Of a stretch of DNA of 64,000 bases, positions 16,035 to 24,554 are shown in pieces. Positions within the stretch are counted from its first letter, which is position 1, and each line of letters opens with the position of its first letter. The DNA lies in NCBI GenBank assembly GCA_040767925.1, contig JAXGNN010000001.1, positions 496,001 through 560,000 on the forward strand. The letters run 5' to 3'. The translations under genes and the position numbers were made by a program. This DNA is from Phil1 sp040767925 (GTDB lineage Bacteria; Bacillota; Clostridia; Christensenellales; CAG-138). The notes under the pieces were generated by a model. That model worked only from the letters and a program-made list of their open reading frames with translations, did not search any database and was not told where the DNA came from.

Positions 16035-16532
16035 TTACTTGATCCGGAATTGTTCCATGGCGGGGCCCATGGTGTTCGCGTGGCAAATGGCCGCCGCGAG
16101 CGCGTCCGCCGCGTCGTCGGGCTTCGGCACGGACTTGAGGGAGAGGAGCAGTTGGATCATCCTCTGCACCTGCTTCTTGTCCGCGTGGCCGTCCCCCGTG
16201 ACGGAGAGCTTGATCTGCATGGGCGTATACTCATAGAGCGGCACGCCCGACTGCTCCGCCGCGAGCAGCGCGACCCCGCGCCCCGCCGCCACCTGAAGCG
16301 CCGTTTTGGCGTTGCGATAAAAGAAAAGCTCCTCGAAGGCGATGTGATCGGGCTTGAACATCGTGAGAAGCTGCCTGATGCCCACATAGAGCTTTTCGAG
16401 CCTTTCGGGAAAAGGCGCGTCCGCGCTCGTCTCAATCACGCCATAGTCCAGGGGCTTCATCTGCCGCTCCCGCGCCTCTATGACGCCGTAGCCGAGTATG
16501 GCATAGCCCGGGTCGATGCCAAGCACTGTCAA
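16035..16532 (-). CDS. ruvC: Holliday junction resolvase RuvC (TTG start)
   Basis: RNase H-fold endonuclease of 165 residues that cleaves Holliday junctions. The catalytic acidic residues are visible: D in VLGIDPGYAILG at the N-terminus, E in HIAFEELFFY, and the DAADALAAAICH motif at the C-terminus. I place the start at TTG 16532 with GAGGAAA upstream, because an upstream in-frame TTG at 16592 falls inside the promoter -35 and adds residues that no RuvC has. It heads the ruvCAB operon. Confidence 0.95.
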   Translation of the reverse strand: MTVLGIDPGYAILGYGVIEARERQMKPLDYGVIETSADAPFPERLEKLYVGIRQLLTMFKPDHIAFEELFFYRNAKTALQVAAGRGVALLAAEQSGVPLYEYTPMQIKLSVTGDGHADKKQVQRMIQLLLSLKSVPKPDDAADALAAAICHANTMGPAMEQFRIK

Positions 16533-16563
16533 CTTGCTTTTCCTCGCACGCGTTTCTATGCCA

Positions 16564-16592
16564 ATTGTAACACGGATGCGCCCGGGAGGCAA
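16564..16592 (-). promoter_or_regulatory. ruvCAB promoter
   Basis: On the minus strand TTGCCT (16587-16592) and TACAAT (16564-16569) are 17 bases apart, about 30 bases before the TTG start at 16532. Confidence 0.65.
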
Positions 16593-16613
16593 CTTAATAT
16601 GATATGTTCCGCC

Positions 16614-17219
16614 TTATTCCGCGCCTTCGAGATACGAATTGATCTCCTCGAGCGAACCGAAGGTTACGCCCGCGTCGAGCGCCTCGAGCGCCTCCTCGTC
16701 GATCGCAGTGAGATCGACGAGGATCCGCATGATTTCCTTCTGGGAGAGCGTGCCGATATCCGTTCGCGTGATGATGAGCGCGGTGTCCTCGCCGCGTTTG
16801 AGCGTGTAATGCTCGGGGCAGTACCCCTCGATGGGCCTGGCGAGGCGCACGAACTCCACGTCGAATATCTCGATGGCGTAATCGGGATACGCGATGGCGA
16901 GCTGCTTGCGCGTCATCCCCGCGACGGGGCCCGGCGCGTTCACCCTCACCACATGGTCGCAGCCCTCGAAGCGGACGAGCCATTCCGCCTCCGCGCCCTC
17001 GGCGACGACCGCCTCGCGCGGGGTGTCCGCGCTGACGGATTCGGGCGTCTCCTCCGGCTCCTCCTGCTCCTGCTGCGCGCGAAGGCCGAGAAGGTCGAGA
17101 CCCATGGGCAGCTCGAGCATGATATACGCGCCGAACAGCGCGCCGATAAGAAACAGGCCGACGGCGCTCAACGCCGCCCTGCGCCTGCGTTTTTTATAAT
17201 CGTCATAGGATGAAAGCAA
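16614..17219 (-). CDS. Membrane-anchored protein with BofC C-terminal-like domain
   Basis: A 201-residue protein with a basic N-terminus (YKKRRRR), one membrane segment near residues 15-36, an acidic linker and an extracytoplasmic C-terminus. The last 70 residues (EHYTLKRGEDTALII, then EALEALDAGVTFGSLEEINSYLE) resemble the BofC C-terminal domain, whose members take part in sporulation signalling; this is a weak match from memory. The start appears to be TTG at 17219, and its Shine-Dalgarno GGAGG lies inside the 3' arm of a hairpin (see 17221-17263). It precedes ruvC but is separated from it by the ruvCAB promoter. Confidence 0.5.
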   Translation of the reverse strand: MLSSYDDYKKRRRRAALSAVGLFLIGALFGAYIMLELPMGLDLLGLRAQQEQEEPEETPESVSADTPREAVVAEGAEAEWLVRFEGCDHVVRVNAPGPVAGMTRKQLAIAYPDYAIEIFDVEFVRLARPIEGYCPEHYTLKRGEDTALIITRTDIGTLSQKEIMRILVDLTAIDEEALEALDAGVTFGSLEEINSYLEGAE

Positions 17220-17220
17220 T

Positions 17221-17263
17221 AAAACCGCCTCCTTTGGGATTTATCATTCCCCGAAGGAGGCGG
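17221..17263 (-). terminator. Terminator-like hairpin that also holds the next gene's Shine-Dalgarno
   Basis: On the minus strand CCGCCTCCTT (17254-17263) pairs with AAGGAGGCGG (17225-17234), followed by TTTTATTG. It should end htrA transcription. The AAGGAGG of the 3' arm is also the only good ribosome site for the TTG start at 17219, so the folded stem would hide that site in any readthrough transcript. Confidence 0.7.
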
Positions 17264-17288
17264 CGGCATACCAGAAAGGCGCTATCGT

Positions 17289-18620
17289 TTAGCCGAAGAA
17301 ATCGAAATCCGCTTCCCCGCCCACGAGCTCGCTGCCCATGTCGTTGAGGTCTCCCAGCGTCAGCGTCGTCTCGTAGTAATCCCCCGCGCGCCAGACGCGA
17401 AGGGACATGCTGTCCCCCACCCGCAGGCTCTTGACGAGTTTTACGAATTCGCTCTGCGTGGGCACGGGCTGCCCGTTCACCTCGACGATGATGTCGTTGG
17501 GGCGAAGGCCCGCGAGGTCGCCCGGGCCGTCCTTGATGACGGTGTTGACGAGCACGCCTACGACGGTGCCGTACTCGCGCGCGTTCGCCTCGTCCCACTC
17601 GTACACGCTGATGCCGATGCCGGGGCGCTTGATGCCGCCCTCGGTGATGAGCTTCTCCGCGATCTTCATCACGTCGTTCATGGGGAGCGCGAAGCCGAGG
17701 CCCTCGGCGCTGATGGCGTTGCCGTAGTCGTCGTAGCTCGCGGTGATGGTCTTTGCCGAAACGATGCCGATCGCCTCGCCCTTGAGGTTGATGAGCGGCC
17801 CGCCGGAGTTGCCGGGATTGACCGCGGCGTCCACCTGAATGTAGGTGTTGGTCTGCCCGTCTATGGTGATGGTGCGCGAGGCCGCGCTGATGATGCCGAA
17901 CGTCGTCGTGCCCGCGAGCTCGCGCCCCGTCGGGTCGCCGATGGTGATGATGTAATCCCCCACGCGGACGGCCTCAGAATCGCCGAGCTTGAGCGCGTAC
18001 AGGCCGGTCTTATCCACGCGCAGCACCGCGAGGTCCGTCGTGCCGTCAAAGCCGACGAGCTTCGCCTCGAGCTCCGTTCCGTCCGTGAAGACCACGCCGA
18101 GCTTCGACGCGCCGCCGATGACATGCGCGTTCGTGAGGATATATCCCTTTGAGGAGATAACGAATCCGGAACCGGAGGCCTGCGGGGTATAGTCGCCGTA
18201 CTGCGGGTTATACATATAGTTGATGATGCCCACGACCCCGGCCGAGACCTGCTCGACGATGTCGGGGATGGGGTTCGCGGCGTCCCCGAGCGTCGGCGCG
18301 ACGCCGTCGAGCGGGGGCATGCCGCCCGCAGCCGGCTCGGGCGTGAGCAGGGGATCGGAGGGGAGTTCGGGTTCGGGCGTCCATCTCTCAAACGGAGGCG
18401 CGGGCGTGGGGATCACGCCGCCCTGCCCGGGCGTGGCGGTCACGCTCGGGCTGCCCTCCGGCAGGGTCACGCCGCCCGACGGCGTGAGCGTCGTCGCGAG
18501 CAGCGCGCCGATGAGCAAAAAGACCACCGCCGTGACGACATAGCCGCCGACGCCGCGCCTCTTCCTGCCATGCGGCTCCCGCGGGTCCTGATCCTCGTAA
18601 TAATAGTTCGGATATTCCAT
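17289..18620 (-). CDS. htrA: HtrA/DegP-like trypsin-family serine protease with PDZ domain
   Basis: Membrane-anchored envelope quality-control protease of 443 residues. A cytoplasmic N-terminus rich in tyrosine and aspartate is followed by one transmembrane segment (26-44) and a Pro/Thr-rich spacer. The protease domain has the triad His166 (NAHVIGG), Asp196 (TTDLAVL) and Ser272 (PGNSGGPL). A single PDZ domain follows (PGIGISV to VRVW-type segment). ATG at 18620 has GGAGGT that overlaps the end of the kinase gene, so the two are translationally coupled. It is the last gene of a regulator-kinase-htrA operon, matching envelope stress control. Confidence 0.95.
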   Translation of the reverse strand: MEYPNYYYEDQDPREPHGRKRRGVGGYVVTAVVFLLIGALLATTLTPSGGVTLPEGSPSVTATPGQGGVIPTPAPPFERWTPEPELPSDPLLTPEPAAGGMPPLDGVAPTLGDAANPIPDIVEQVSAGVVGIINYMYNPQYGDYTPQASGSGFVISSKGYILTNAHVIGGASKLGVVFTDGTELEAKLVGFDGTTDLAVLRVDKTGLYALKLGDSEAVRVGDYIITIGDPTGRELAGTTTFGIISAASRTITIDGQTNTYIQVDAAVNPGNSGGPLINLKGEAIGIVSAKTITASYDDYGNAISAEGLGFALPMNDVMKIAEKLITEGGIKRPGIGISVYEWDEANAREYGTVVGVLVNTVIKDGPGDLAGLRPNDIIVEVNGQPVPTQSEFVKLVKSLRVGDSMSLRVWRAGDYYETTLTLGDLNDMGSELVGGEADFDFFG

Positions 18621-18622
18621 AT

Positions 18623-20110
18623 TTACCTCCGTTGCGCGAGCGTGCGCGCGCGCGTATCTCGATTTTCCCGCGTCTGCTGTTCGTAAAGTTTCAGCGTGAA
18701 GGAGAAGCACGTGCCCTTTCCGGGGGCCGATTCCACAAAGACCTCCTGGCCGTGCTGCCCGACGATGCGCTTGACGATCGACAGCCCGAGGCCCGAGGAG
18801 GAGCCTGCGGGCGTGTGCGCCTTCTCCCCCTTGAAGAAACGGTCGAACACGTAGGGGAGGTCCTCGTCCCGGATGCCCTCGCCCTCGTCCCGCACGCTCA
18901 CGACGGCGAGGCCCTTTTGCGCTTTGACGCCGAGCGTCAGCTTCCCGCCCGGGGGAGAGAACTTGACGGCGTTGTCGACGAGGTTCCGGATCACCTGCGC
19001 GATCTGCGAGGCATCCCCCTCGACCAGCGTGCGCCCGCTTTCAAAATCCATCACCACATCGATGCGCTGCGCGTTCACGCGCGCCTCGAAGGTGAGCAGC
19101 GTCCGGATCAGAAGCTCGTTGATGTCGAACGGCTCGATCTTCAATTCATACGCGCCCGACTCGATCCTCGCGAGGTCGAGCAAATCGTTCACCATGCCCG
19201 TCATGCGCCTGCACTCGCCGATGACGATTTCGAGATACTTCCCCTGCTCGTAGGCGGGGACGGTGCCGTCCTGCATGGCCTCGAGGAAGCCGCGCATGGA
19301 GGTCAGGGGGGAGCGCAGCTCGTGCGAGACGTTTGCGACGAAGCTGCGCCTCGACTGCTCGAGCGCGTTGATCTCGTCCGCCATCTCGTTAAAGCTCTCC
19401 CCGAGCTGGCCGACTTCGTCGCTGCCCGTCACGGCGACGCGCGCCTCGAACTCGCCCTTGGAAAACCGTTTGACGGTGTTGTTCATTTCGGCGATGGGCT
19501 TCGACATGCGGTTGGTTATGTAGGATACCGCGAGGAAGGCCAAAATAACCGCGACGAGCGCCGAGAGCAGCACGTCCATGTATACCTGGCGGACGGAAGC
19601 GTTCGTGCGGCTCATGTCCATGTGCAGGAACATCGCGCCGATGGTGTTGCCCTCGCCGTCCGTGATCGGCCGCTGCAGCGTCATCATCGGGACGTTGGAC
19701 ATGGACTTGTATTCGCCGGAGCTGATGCTCTCCCCGCCGCCCGCGACGATGGAATCCGCTTTTTCATAAAGGTTCATGTCCGCGAGGGGCGCCCACTTGT
19801 TGGCCGACTCCTCATCCATGAAGACGACCCTGCCCAGCGCGGAATCGATGAAATAAAGCTGCAGCAGTGCGTCGTATTTGCGAACGATCGTATAGAGCTG
19901 GTCCCGTGCGACCGCGCGCTTTTCGGGGTCGACGTACTTCGTATGGATGGTCGCGTTGATCTCCTCCGCCTCCCGGCGCAGCTCCCCTTCCTTCTCGTCG
20001 ATATACTGGCTGCGGAACATCCCGCCGAGGGTGATTCCCAAAAGCGTGAGCAGCAGCAGCGTCACGGCGAGGTAGGTCGCAAGCATTCTCGAGAAGAGCG
20101 TTCTGAACAT
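18623..20110 (-). CDS. Sensor histidine kinase (PhoR/ResE-like architecture)
   Basis: A 495-residue membrane kinase. The first transmembrane helix is at about 8-30, then an extracytoplasmic sensor of about 130 residues, a second helix (SALVAVILAFLAVSYI), a HAMP linker, a HisKA domain with the phosphorylated histidine near 262 (NVSHELRSPLTSMRG), and an HATPase domain with N box RNLVDNAVKFSPPGG, G1 VRDEGEGI and G2 GLGLSIVKRI. The stop lies two bases before htrA and the start 18 bases after the regulator. The signal is not evident; the partnership with htrA suggests cell-envelope stress. Confidence 0.95.
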   Translation of the reverse strand: MFRTLFSRMLATYLAVTLLLLTLLGITLGGMFRSQYIDEKEGELRREAEEINATIHTKYVDPEKRAVARDQLYTIVRKYDALLQLYFIDSALGRVVFMDEESANKWAPLADMNLYEKADSIVAGGGESISSGEYKSMSNVPMMTLQRPITDGEGNTIGAMFLHMDMSRTNASVRQVYMDVLLSALVAVILAFLAVSYITNRMSKPIAEMNNTVKRFSKGEFEARVAVTGSDEVGQLGESFNEMADEINALEQSRRSFVANVSHELRSPLTSMRGFLEAMQDGTVPAYEQGKYLEIVIGECRRMTGMVNDLLDLARIESGAYELKIEPFDINELLIRTLLTFEARVNAQRIDVVMDFESGRTLVEGDASQIAQVIRNLVDNAVKFSPPGGKLTLGVKAQKGLAVVSVRDEGEGIRDEDLPYVFDRFFKGEKAHTPAGSSSGLGLSIVKRIVGQHGQEVFVESAPGKGTCFSFTLKLYEQQTRENRDTRARTLAQRR

Positions 20111-20128
20111 CGTTGTGCGGCCCTTCGC

Positions 20129-20809
20129 TTATTTGGCGGCTTCGAATTTGTAGCCCACGCCCCAGACGGTCTTGAGCTCCCACTCCGGGCGCTCGCCGAT
20201 CTTCTCGCGGATGCGCTTGACGTGCACGTCCACCGTGCGCGAGTCGCCGAAGAAATCGAAGCCCCAGACCTGCTCGAGAAGCTGTTCGCGGGTGAAAACC
20301 TTCCCCTCGCGCGAGGCGAGGAAGAACAGAAGCTCGATCTCCTTGGGCGGCATGTCGATCTGCCGGCCGTCGAGCAGCACGGAATAGTTGTCGAGCGATA
20401 TGGAAAGCCCGGGGAAGGAAATCTCCTTGTCGTTGCCGGGCGCCGCGGAGCGGCGCAGCACCGCCTTGATGCGCGCGAGCAGCTCCTTTGCCTCGAAAGG
20501 CTTGACGATGTAATCGTCCGCCCCGGCGTCGAGCCCCTGTATGCGCTCGAGCGTGTCGCCCTTGGCGGTGAGCATGATGACCGGCGCCGCGCTCTCGGCG
20601 CGCAGCTTCTCCAGCACGCCCCAGCCGTCCATGCCGGGGAGCATCACGTCGAGCACCACCAGCGCGGGCTGCGTTTCCCGAAAGCATTTAAGCGCCGTGT
20701 CGCCGCGCTCGCAGGTGGCGACGGCATAGCCCTCCTTCTTCAGGTACATGCCGATGATCGCGAGGATATTCTTGTCGTCGTCGATGACGAGTATGGTGTT
20801 GTTTTCCAT
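20129..20809 (-). CDS. OmpR/PhoB-family response regulator
   Basis: A 226-residue regulator. The receiver has the acidic pocket VIDDDKN at 8-14, phospho-acceptor Asp54 in VVLDVMLPGMDGW, and the conserved TAKGD and KPFEAKELLARI segments. The C-terminal winged helix ends with RTVDVHVKRIREKIGE and WGVGYKFEAAK. The ATG at 20809 has GGGAGGC; residues before it in the open frame do not belong to the family. It is the first gene of the operon with the kinase and htrA. Confidence 0.96.
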   Translation of the reverse strand: MENNTILVIDDDKNILAIIGMYLKKEGYAVATCERGDTALKCFRETQPALVVLDVMLPGMDGWGVLEKLRAESAAPVIMLTAKGDTLERIQGLDAGADDYIVKPFEAKELLARIKAVLRRSAAPGNDKEISFPGLSISLDNYSVLLDGRQIDMPPKEIELLFFLASREGKVFTREQLLEQVWGFDFFGDSRTVDVHVKRIREKIGERPEWELKTVWGVGYKFEAAK

Positions 20810-20890
20810 TTTAGCCTCCCTGCAACCTGCCGTTAATCGCCCGCAAGCCGCGCTTTCGCGGCCAAAAAGGTCGATCGGGCTCATTTTCAT

Positions 20891-20922
20891 ATAGTATCAC
20901 CAAATTGTGAACACGGTATGAA
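20891..20922 (-). promoter_or_regulatory. Pho-box-like direct repeats upstream of the response regulator
   Basis: On the minus strand TTCATA (20917-20922) and TTCACA (20906-20911) are separated by five bases; both fit the Gram-positive PhoP repeat pattern TT(A/C/T)A(C/T)A. A TACTAT -10-like sequence lies at 20891-20896. This would suit autoregulation by a PhoP-like regulator, but only two repeats are clear. Confidence 0.35.
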
Positions 20923-20959
20923 TTCGCCCTATTTGCCTTAATTTCTTCAATTTTCGGCA

Positions 20960-23311
20960 CTACTTTCTGAGCGTGACCACCGTGACGCCCGCGTCCCCCT
21001 CCCCGTAGTTGCCGATGCGGAAAGTTTTGACAAGGGGATGGCGGCGCAGGTAATCCTGAACGCCCGCGCGCAGCGCGCCCGTGCCCTTGCCGTGGATGAT
21101 GTTCACCTCGGAAAGTCCCGCGTTGAACGCGTCGTCAAGGTAGCGGTCGACGACGATCGACGCCTCCTCCACCTGCATGCCGCGGATGTCGAGCTCGAGC
21201 CCGACGTGCCTCCCCAACGCGAGCCCGGTTTTGTTGGGGACGAGCTTCGGCTCGGCCTCCTTCTCGAGGCGCAGGTCGGAAAGCTTCACCGAGAGCTTCA
21301 TGATGCCCGCCTGCACGAGCACCTCGCCCTTCGCGTCGGGCGGCGCGAGCACGGTGCCCTTCTGCTCGAGCGTCACGATGCGAACGGCGTCGCCGGGCTT
21401 GACGGCCTTCGGCGGCGCGCCCGCGTCCTCGCGGCGGATCTCCTCCGTTTCGGCGACGGCGCTCTCCTGTGCGCGCAGAGCGTCCCGGCTCTGCTGGATA
21501 ACGCGGTCCGCCGCGCTGCGGTCGATCTCCTTGAGGGCACGGATCTGGACGATGAGCCTCTCCATCTCGCGCTTGGCATCGGCGACGATCTTCTTCGCCT
21601 CCTCGCGCGCCTTGGCCTGCATGCGGCTGCGCTCCTCCTCGAGCCTGCGGCGTTCCCGCTCGGTTTCGGCGCGCAGCTTCTCCAGCTCGAGCCGCGCCTC
21701 CTTGGCCATGAGGCGCTCCTCCTCCGCGAGCCTGTGCTGGCTCTCCGCGGAGGAGATGATGTCCTCGAAGCGCACATCCTCCCCCTTGAGGAAGCCCTTC
21801 GCGCTCTCGATGATGTTGCCCGGCAGCCCGAGCCGTTCGGAAATCTCAAACGCGTTCGACTTGCCGGGGATGCCGATATAGAGCTTATAGGTCGGGGCGA
21901 GCTTCTCCACATCGAACTGCATGGAGGCGTTCTCCATGCCCGCGTGCGTGAGCGCGAAGGCCTTGATCTCGCTGTAATGCGTGGTGGAAACGCACACCGC
22001 GCGCCGCGCGTGCAGTTCTTCCAAAATGCTCATCGCGAGCGCAGCGCCCTCGACGGGATCCGTGCCCGCGCCCAACTCGTCGAGCAGCACGAGGGAGTTT
22101 TCATCCGCCTCGCGCAGGATCCCCACGATGTTGGTCATATGCGAGGAGAAGGTCGAGAGAGACTGCTCGATGGACTGCTCGTCCCCGATGTCGGCAAAGA
22201 CCCTGTCGAACACCGCGTACTCGCTGCCCTCGTTCGCGGGCAGGAACATGCCGCTCTGCGCCATGAGCGCGAAGAGGCCCACGATCTTCAGCGTGACGGT
22301 CTTGCCGCCCGTGTTCGGCCCCGTGATGATGAGCGCGCGGAATTCCCGCCCGATCCAAATGTCGACGGGGACGACCCTGTCCGGATCGATGAGCGGGTGC
22401 CTGCCCTTGACGATACGGATATACCCCTCGGAATTGAGCTTCGGGCGCACGGCGTTCATCTCACGAGCGAGGCGCGCCTTGGCGAAAGCCAGGTCGATGT
22501 CGCCCATAACGGAAAGATCCTCGCGGATTTCATCCGCGTAGGGCGCGATCATGGCCGTGAGCTCCGTGAGGATGCGCTCGATCTCCTCCGCCTCCTCGGC
22601 GAGGAGCTTTTTATATTCGTTGCCGAGCTCCACCACCGCAGCGGGCTCTATAAAAAGCGTCGCCCCGCTACCGGACTGGTCGTGGACGAGCCCCGGCACA
22701 TTTTGGCGGTATTCCTGCTTGACGGGGATGACGAACCTGCCGTTTCGTATGGTGACGAGCGGCTCCTGCAGGTATTTCTGATAGGTCGTGGAGCGGATCA
22801 TGGCGTTGAGCTTTTCCCGGACGCGCTCGTTGGCGACGCGCATCGCGCGCCGTATGCGCGAGAGCGCGGGGGACGCGCCGTCGAAGATTTCATCCTCGCT
22901 GACGACGCAGCGGTAGATCTCCTCCTCCACGCTGCGGTGGGTCGTGAGGAAGCTCGCCATGTTGTAGAGGAGCCCGCCCTCGTTCTCCCTGGTGAGCGCC
23001 TCCCTGGCGGTTCGCGCCGCGCGCAGGCAGGAGGCGATGCCCAAAAGCTCCCGCGGGGAGACGAACAGCGCCGCGCGGATGCGCGCGAGGCACTCCCGCA
23101 TATCGGGAAAATCGTCTATGGGCGAGCGCCCCACGCGGCAGAAGAGCGTTTCCGCCTCGGCGGTGAGCTCGAGCATCCGCGCGACCTCCTCGGGATCGCC
23201 CGAGGGCTCCATGACCCCGATCCGCTCGCGCGAAACGCAGCACGAGGCGCGCTCGCGCAGCATGACGAGTATTTTATCGTATTCCAGCGTTTTCAAAACA
23301 CGTTGCTGCAT
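20960..23311 (-). CDS. mutS2: Endonuclease MutS2 (ribosome rescue/anti-recombination ATPase)
   Basis: A 783-residue MutS2 with its complete domain set. The N-terminal coiled-coil core is followed by an ATPase with Walker A ITGPNTGGKTVTLK near 330 and Walker B SLVLLDELGAGTDP, a long charged coiled coil (about 510-620), a KOW-like segment, and a C-terminal Smr domain (LDIRGMQVEEA, IIHGKGTGALRAGV). Family members resolve collided ribosomes or suppress recombination. It is a single gene with its own extended -10 promoter; the Shine-Dalgarno GGAAGGGA is adequate. Confidence 0.97.
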   Translation of the reverse strand: MQQRVLKTLEYDKILVMLRERASCCVSRERIGVMEPSGDPEEVARMLELTAEAETLFCRVGRSPIDDFPDMRECLARIRAALFVSPRELLGIASCLRAARTAREALTRENEGGLLYNMASFLTTHRSVEEEIYRCVVSEDEIFDGASPALSRIRRAMRVANERVREKLNAMIRSTTYQKYLQEPLVTIRNGRFVIPVKQEYRQNVPGLVHDQSGSGATLFIEPAAVVELGNEYKKLLAEEAEEIERILTELTAMIAPYADEIREDLSVMGDIDLAFAKARLAREMNAVRPKLNSEGYIRIVKGRHPLIDPDRVVPVDIWIGREFRALIITGPNTGGKTVTLKIVGLFALMAQSGMFLPANEGSEYAVFDRVFADIGDEQSIEQSLSTFSSHMTNIVGILREADENSLVLLDELGAGTDPVEGAALAMSILEELHARRAVCVSTTHYSEIKAFALTHAGMENASMQFDVEKLAPTYKLYIGIPGKSNAFEISERLGLPGNIIESAKGFLKGEDVRFEDIISSAESQHRLAEEERLMAKEARLELEKLRAETERERRRLEEERSRMQAKAREEAKKIVADAKREMERLIVQIRALKEIDRSAADRVIQQSRDALRAQESAVAETEEIRREDAGAPPKAVKPGDAVRIVTLEQKGTVLAPPDAKGEVLVQAGIMKLSVKLSDLRLEKEAEPKLVPNKTGLALGRHVGLELDIRGMQVEEASIVVDRYLDDAFNAGLSEVNIIHGKGTGALRAGVQDYLRRHPLVKTFRIGNYGEGDAGVTVVTLRK

Positions 23312-23342
23312 AGTTCATCCCTTCCAAACGTTGCGTCAAGCA

Positions 23343-23351
23343 ATTATAGCA
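23343..23351 (-). promoter_or_regulatory. mutS2 promoter, extended -10
   Basis: The minus strand reads TGC-TATAAT at 23351-23343, an extended -10 with no clear -35, 32 bases before the mutS2 start. Confidence 0.5.
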
Positions 23352-23366
23352 CAGATTTTCTGCGCA

Positions 23367-23398
23367 TAAAACGGGCCGCGAACGCCAATTCGCGGCCC
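23367..23398 (-). terminator. Terminator after zapA
   Basis: On the minus strand GGGCCGCGAA and TTCGCGGCCC flank a 6-base loop (23373-23398), followed by GTTTTAT. It lies 18 bases past the zapA stop. Confidence 0.8.
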
Positions 23399-23415
23399 GG
23401 GTACGGTTGCCTTCC

Positions 23416-23739
23416 TTATACGGTGGGCGTCTTCTGCCTCGCCTCAAACGGTCTTTTGACGGGCGCTGTGGGCGCGGCGGAACGAGGCATGTCCCGAAGC
23501 TGGGCGATTCGCGAGTCCAGTTCCTCATAATCGGAGCGGAGTTTCGCAAGTTCGTCCGCCATATTGAGGCACACGAGCAGCACGGCGTTGCCGGTGCTCA
23601 GCGTGGGGTACTGGCGCTGCATCTTGTCGATACGGGAGTTGACTTCGTTGGCGAGCTCGCGCATGTACTGCTCGCTCTCATCCCCCGAGAGCCTGAACTC
23701 CTGTCCGGCGATCTTGATTGCCACGCGATTCTTTTCCAT
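23416..23739 (-). CDS. zapA: Cell division protein ZapA
   Basis: A 107-residue FtsZ-ring stabiliser. The N-terminus NRVAIKIAGQEFRLSGDESEQYMRELANEVNSRI is a clear ZapA globular domain. It is followed by a coiled coil (LAKLRSDYEELDSRIAQLR) and a disordered Pro-rich tail. It has a GAGGTGG Shine-Dalgarno and a consensus promoter, and is a single-gene unit next to mutS2, an arrangement common in Bacillota. Confidence 0.93.
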   Translation of the reverse strand: MEKNRVAIKIAGQEFRLSGDESEQYMRELANEVNSRIDKMQRQYPTLSTGNAVLLVCLNMADELAKLRSDYEELDSRIAQLRDMPRSAAPTAPVKRPFEARQKTPTV

Positions 23740-23760
23740 CGATCCACCACCTCAGGTTTG

Positions 23761-23789
23761 ATTATACTGCCAATTGTGCCCAAGTTCAA
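23761..23789 (-). promoter_or_regulatory. zapA promoter
   Basis: On the minus strand TTGAAC (23784-23789) and TATAAT (23761-23766) are exactly 17 bases apart, 22 bases upstream of the zapA ATG. Confidence 0.75.
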
Positions 23790-23843
23790 GCCTTGTTCGC
23801 AAGATATTGTGTCAAGAGCGCACATTTTTCGATGATTTTCTTC

Positions 23844-24554
23844 TTATTTCGCCGCAAAAACCAGAGAAAGAACGCCGCCGCCCTCCCCCGCGTTCAAAAA
23901 CGCGGTGAATCCAAAACCGCCGAGGGTCTGCGCGCGGCGCTTTCCGTCCCGGAGCGTCTCCTTCGAAATCTCATATAGCACGGAAAACGAGGCGTAAGGA
24001 ATGCTGTCCCCGGCGTCGAGCGCGTCCGCCAGCGCCGGGAACGCCTCCTCGAGCCACAGGCAGTCCTCTTCATACCGCGCGCGCCTGAGCTCATAGAGAT
24101 CCTTTTCGATCGCCGAAGAGTCCTCGCCCGGCGGCTCGGGCATCTCGGCGGCGGTCCACTCGAGCGTGAAGGCGACCACCCTGCCTTCCGCGAGGGAAAG
24201 GAGCAGGCGCGCGTCGCCCATATCCTCCCTCTCGATCGTGTAAGCGCGGGAGGATTTGCTTTCCTCGATGAGTTTATATGTCCCCGGCGCGCCGTTTTCC
24301 GCCGCGCGCGCGATGAAATCCTCAACGAGGGGATAGGGCGCCGCCGTGCTCTTTGCCGCCGCGGTTGCCGAGGGGGAAACCTGCGGCGCGCTCGCCGCAG
24401 CCTTAGCGGTTCCGCCGCCGAAAACGCCCGCGAGGAGCCTCCGTCCGGCGTCCGAAATGAGGAACAGCCCCACGGCGCAGAGGATGAGCAGCACGCTGAA
24501 GACGATCCTCAGCGCCTTATCGGCAACGTCCTTTTTTTCAGGCCGCTTGTTCAT
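23844..24554 (-). CDS. Hypothetical membrane-anchored protein
   Basis: A 236-residue protein with a basic N-terminus, one hydrophobic segment (IVFSVLLILCAVGLFLI), an Ala/Ser/Thr/Pro-rich spacer and an extracytoplasmic domain of mixed composition. No family was recognised. Its ATG at 24554 shares a base with the stop of the upstream rluD gene (TGATG), so it is translationally coupled and part of the lspA-rluD unit. This context points to an envelope location but not to a function. No terminator is visible after it. Confidence 0.6.
   Translation of the reverse strand: MNKRPEKKDVADKALRIVFSVLLILCAVGLFLISDAGRRLLAGVFGGGTAKAAASAPQVSPSATAAAKSTAAPYPLVEDFIARAAENGAPGTYKLIEESKSSRAYTIEREDMGDARLLLSLAEGRVVAFTLEWTAAEMPEPPGEDSSAIEKDLYELRRARYEEDCLWLEEAFPALADALDAGDSIPYASFSVLYEISKETLRDGKRRAQTLGGFGFTAFLNAGEGGGVLSLVFAAK

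Noticed and set aside
18632..23530. Very long open frames on the plus strand opposite the kinase/regulator genes and mutS2 (also opposite thrC and yqfF).
   Set aside because: They are antisense to complete, well-conserved genes; the products are low-complexity Arg/His/Asp/Glu-rich strings typical of high-GC shadow frames, with no ribosome sites.
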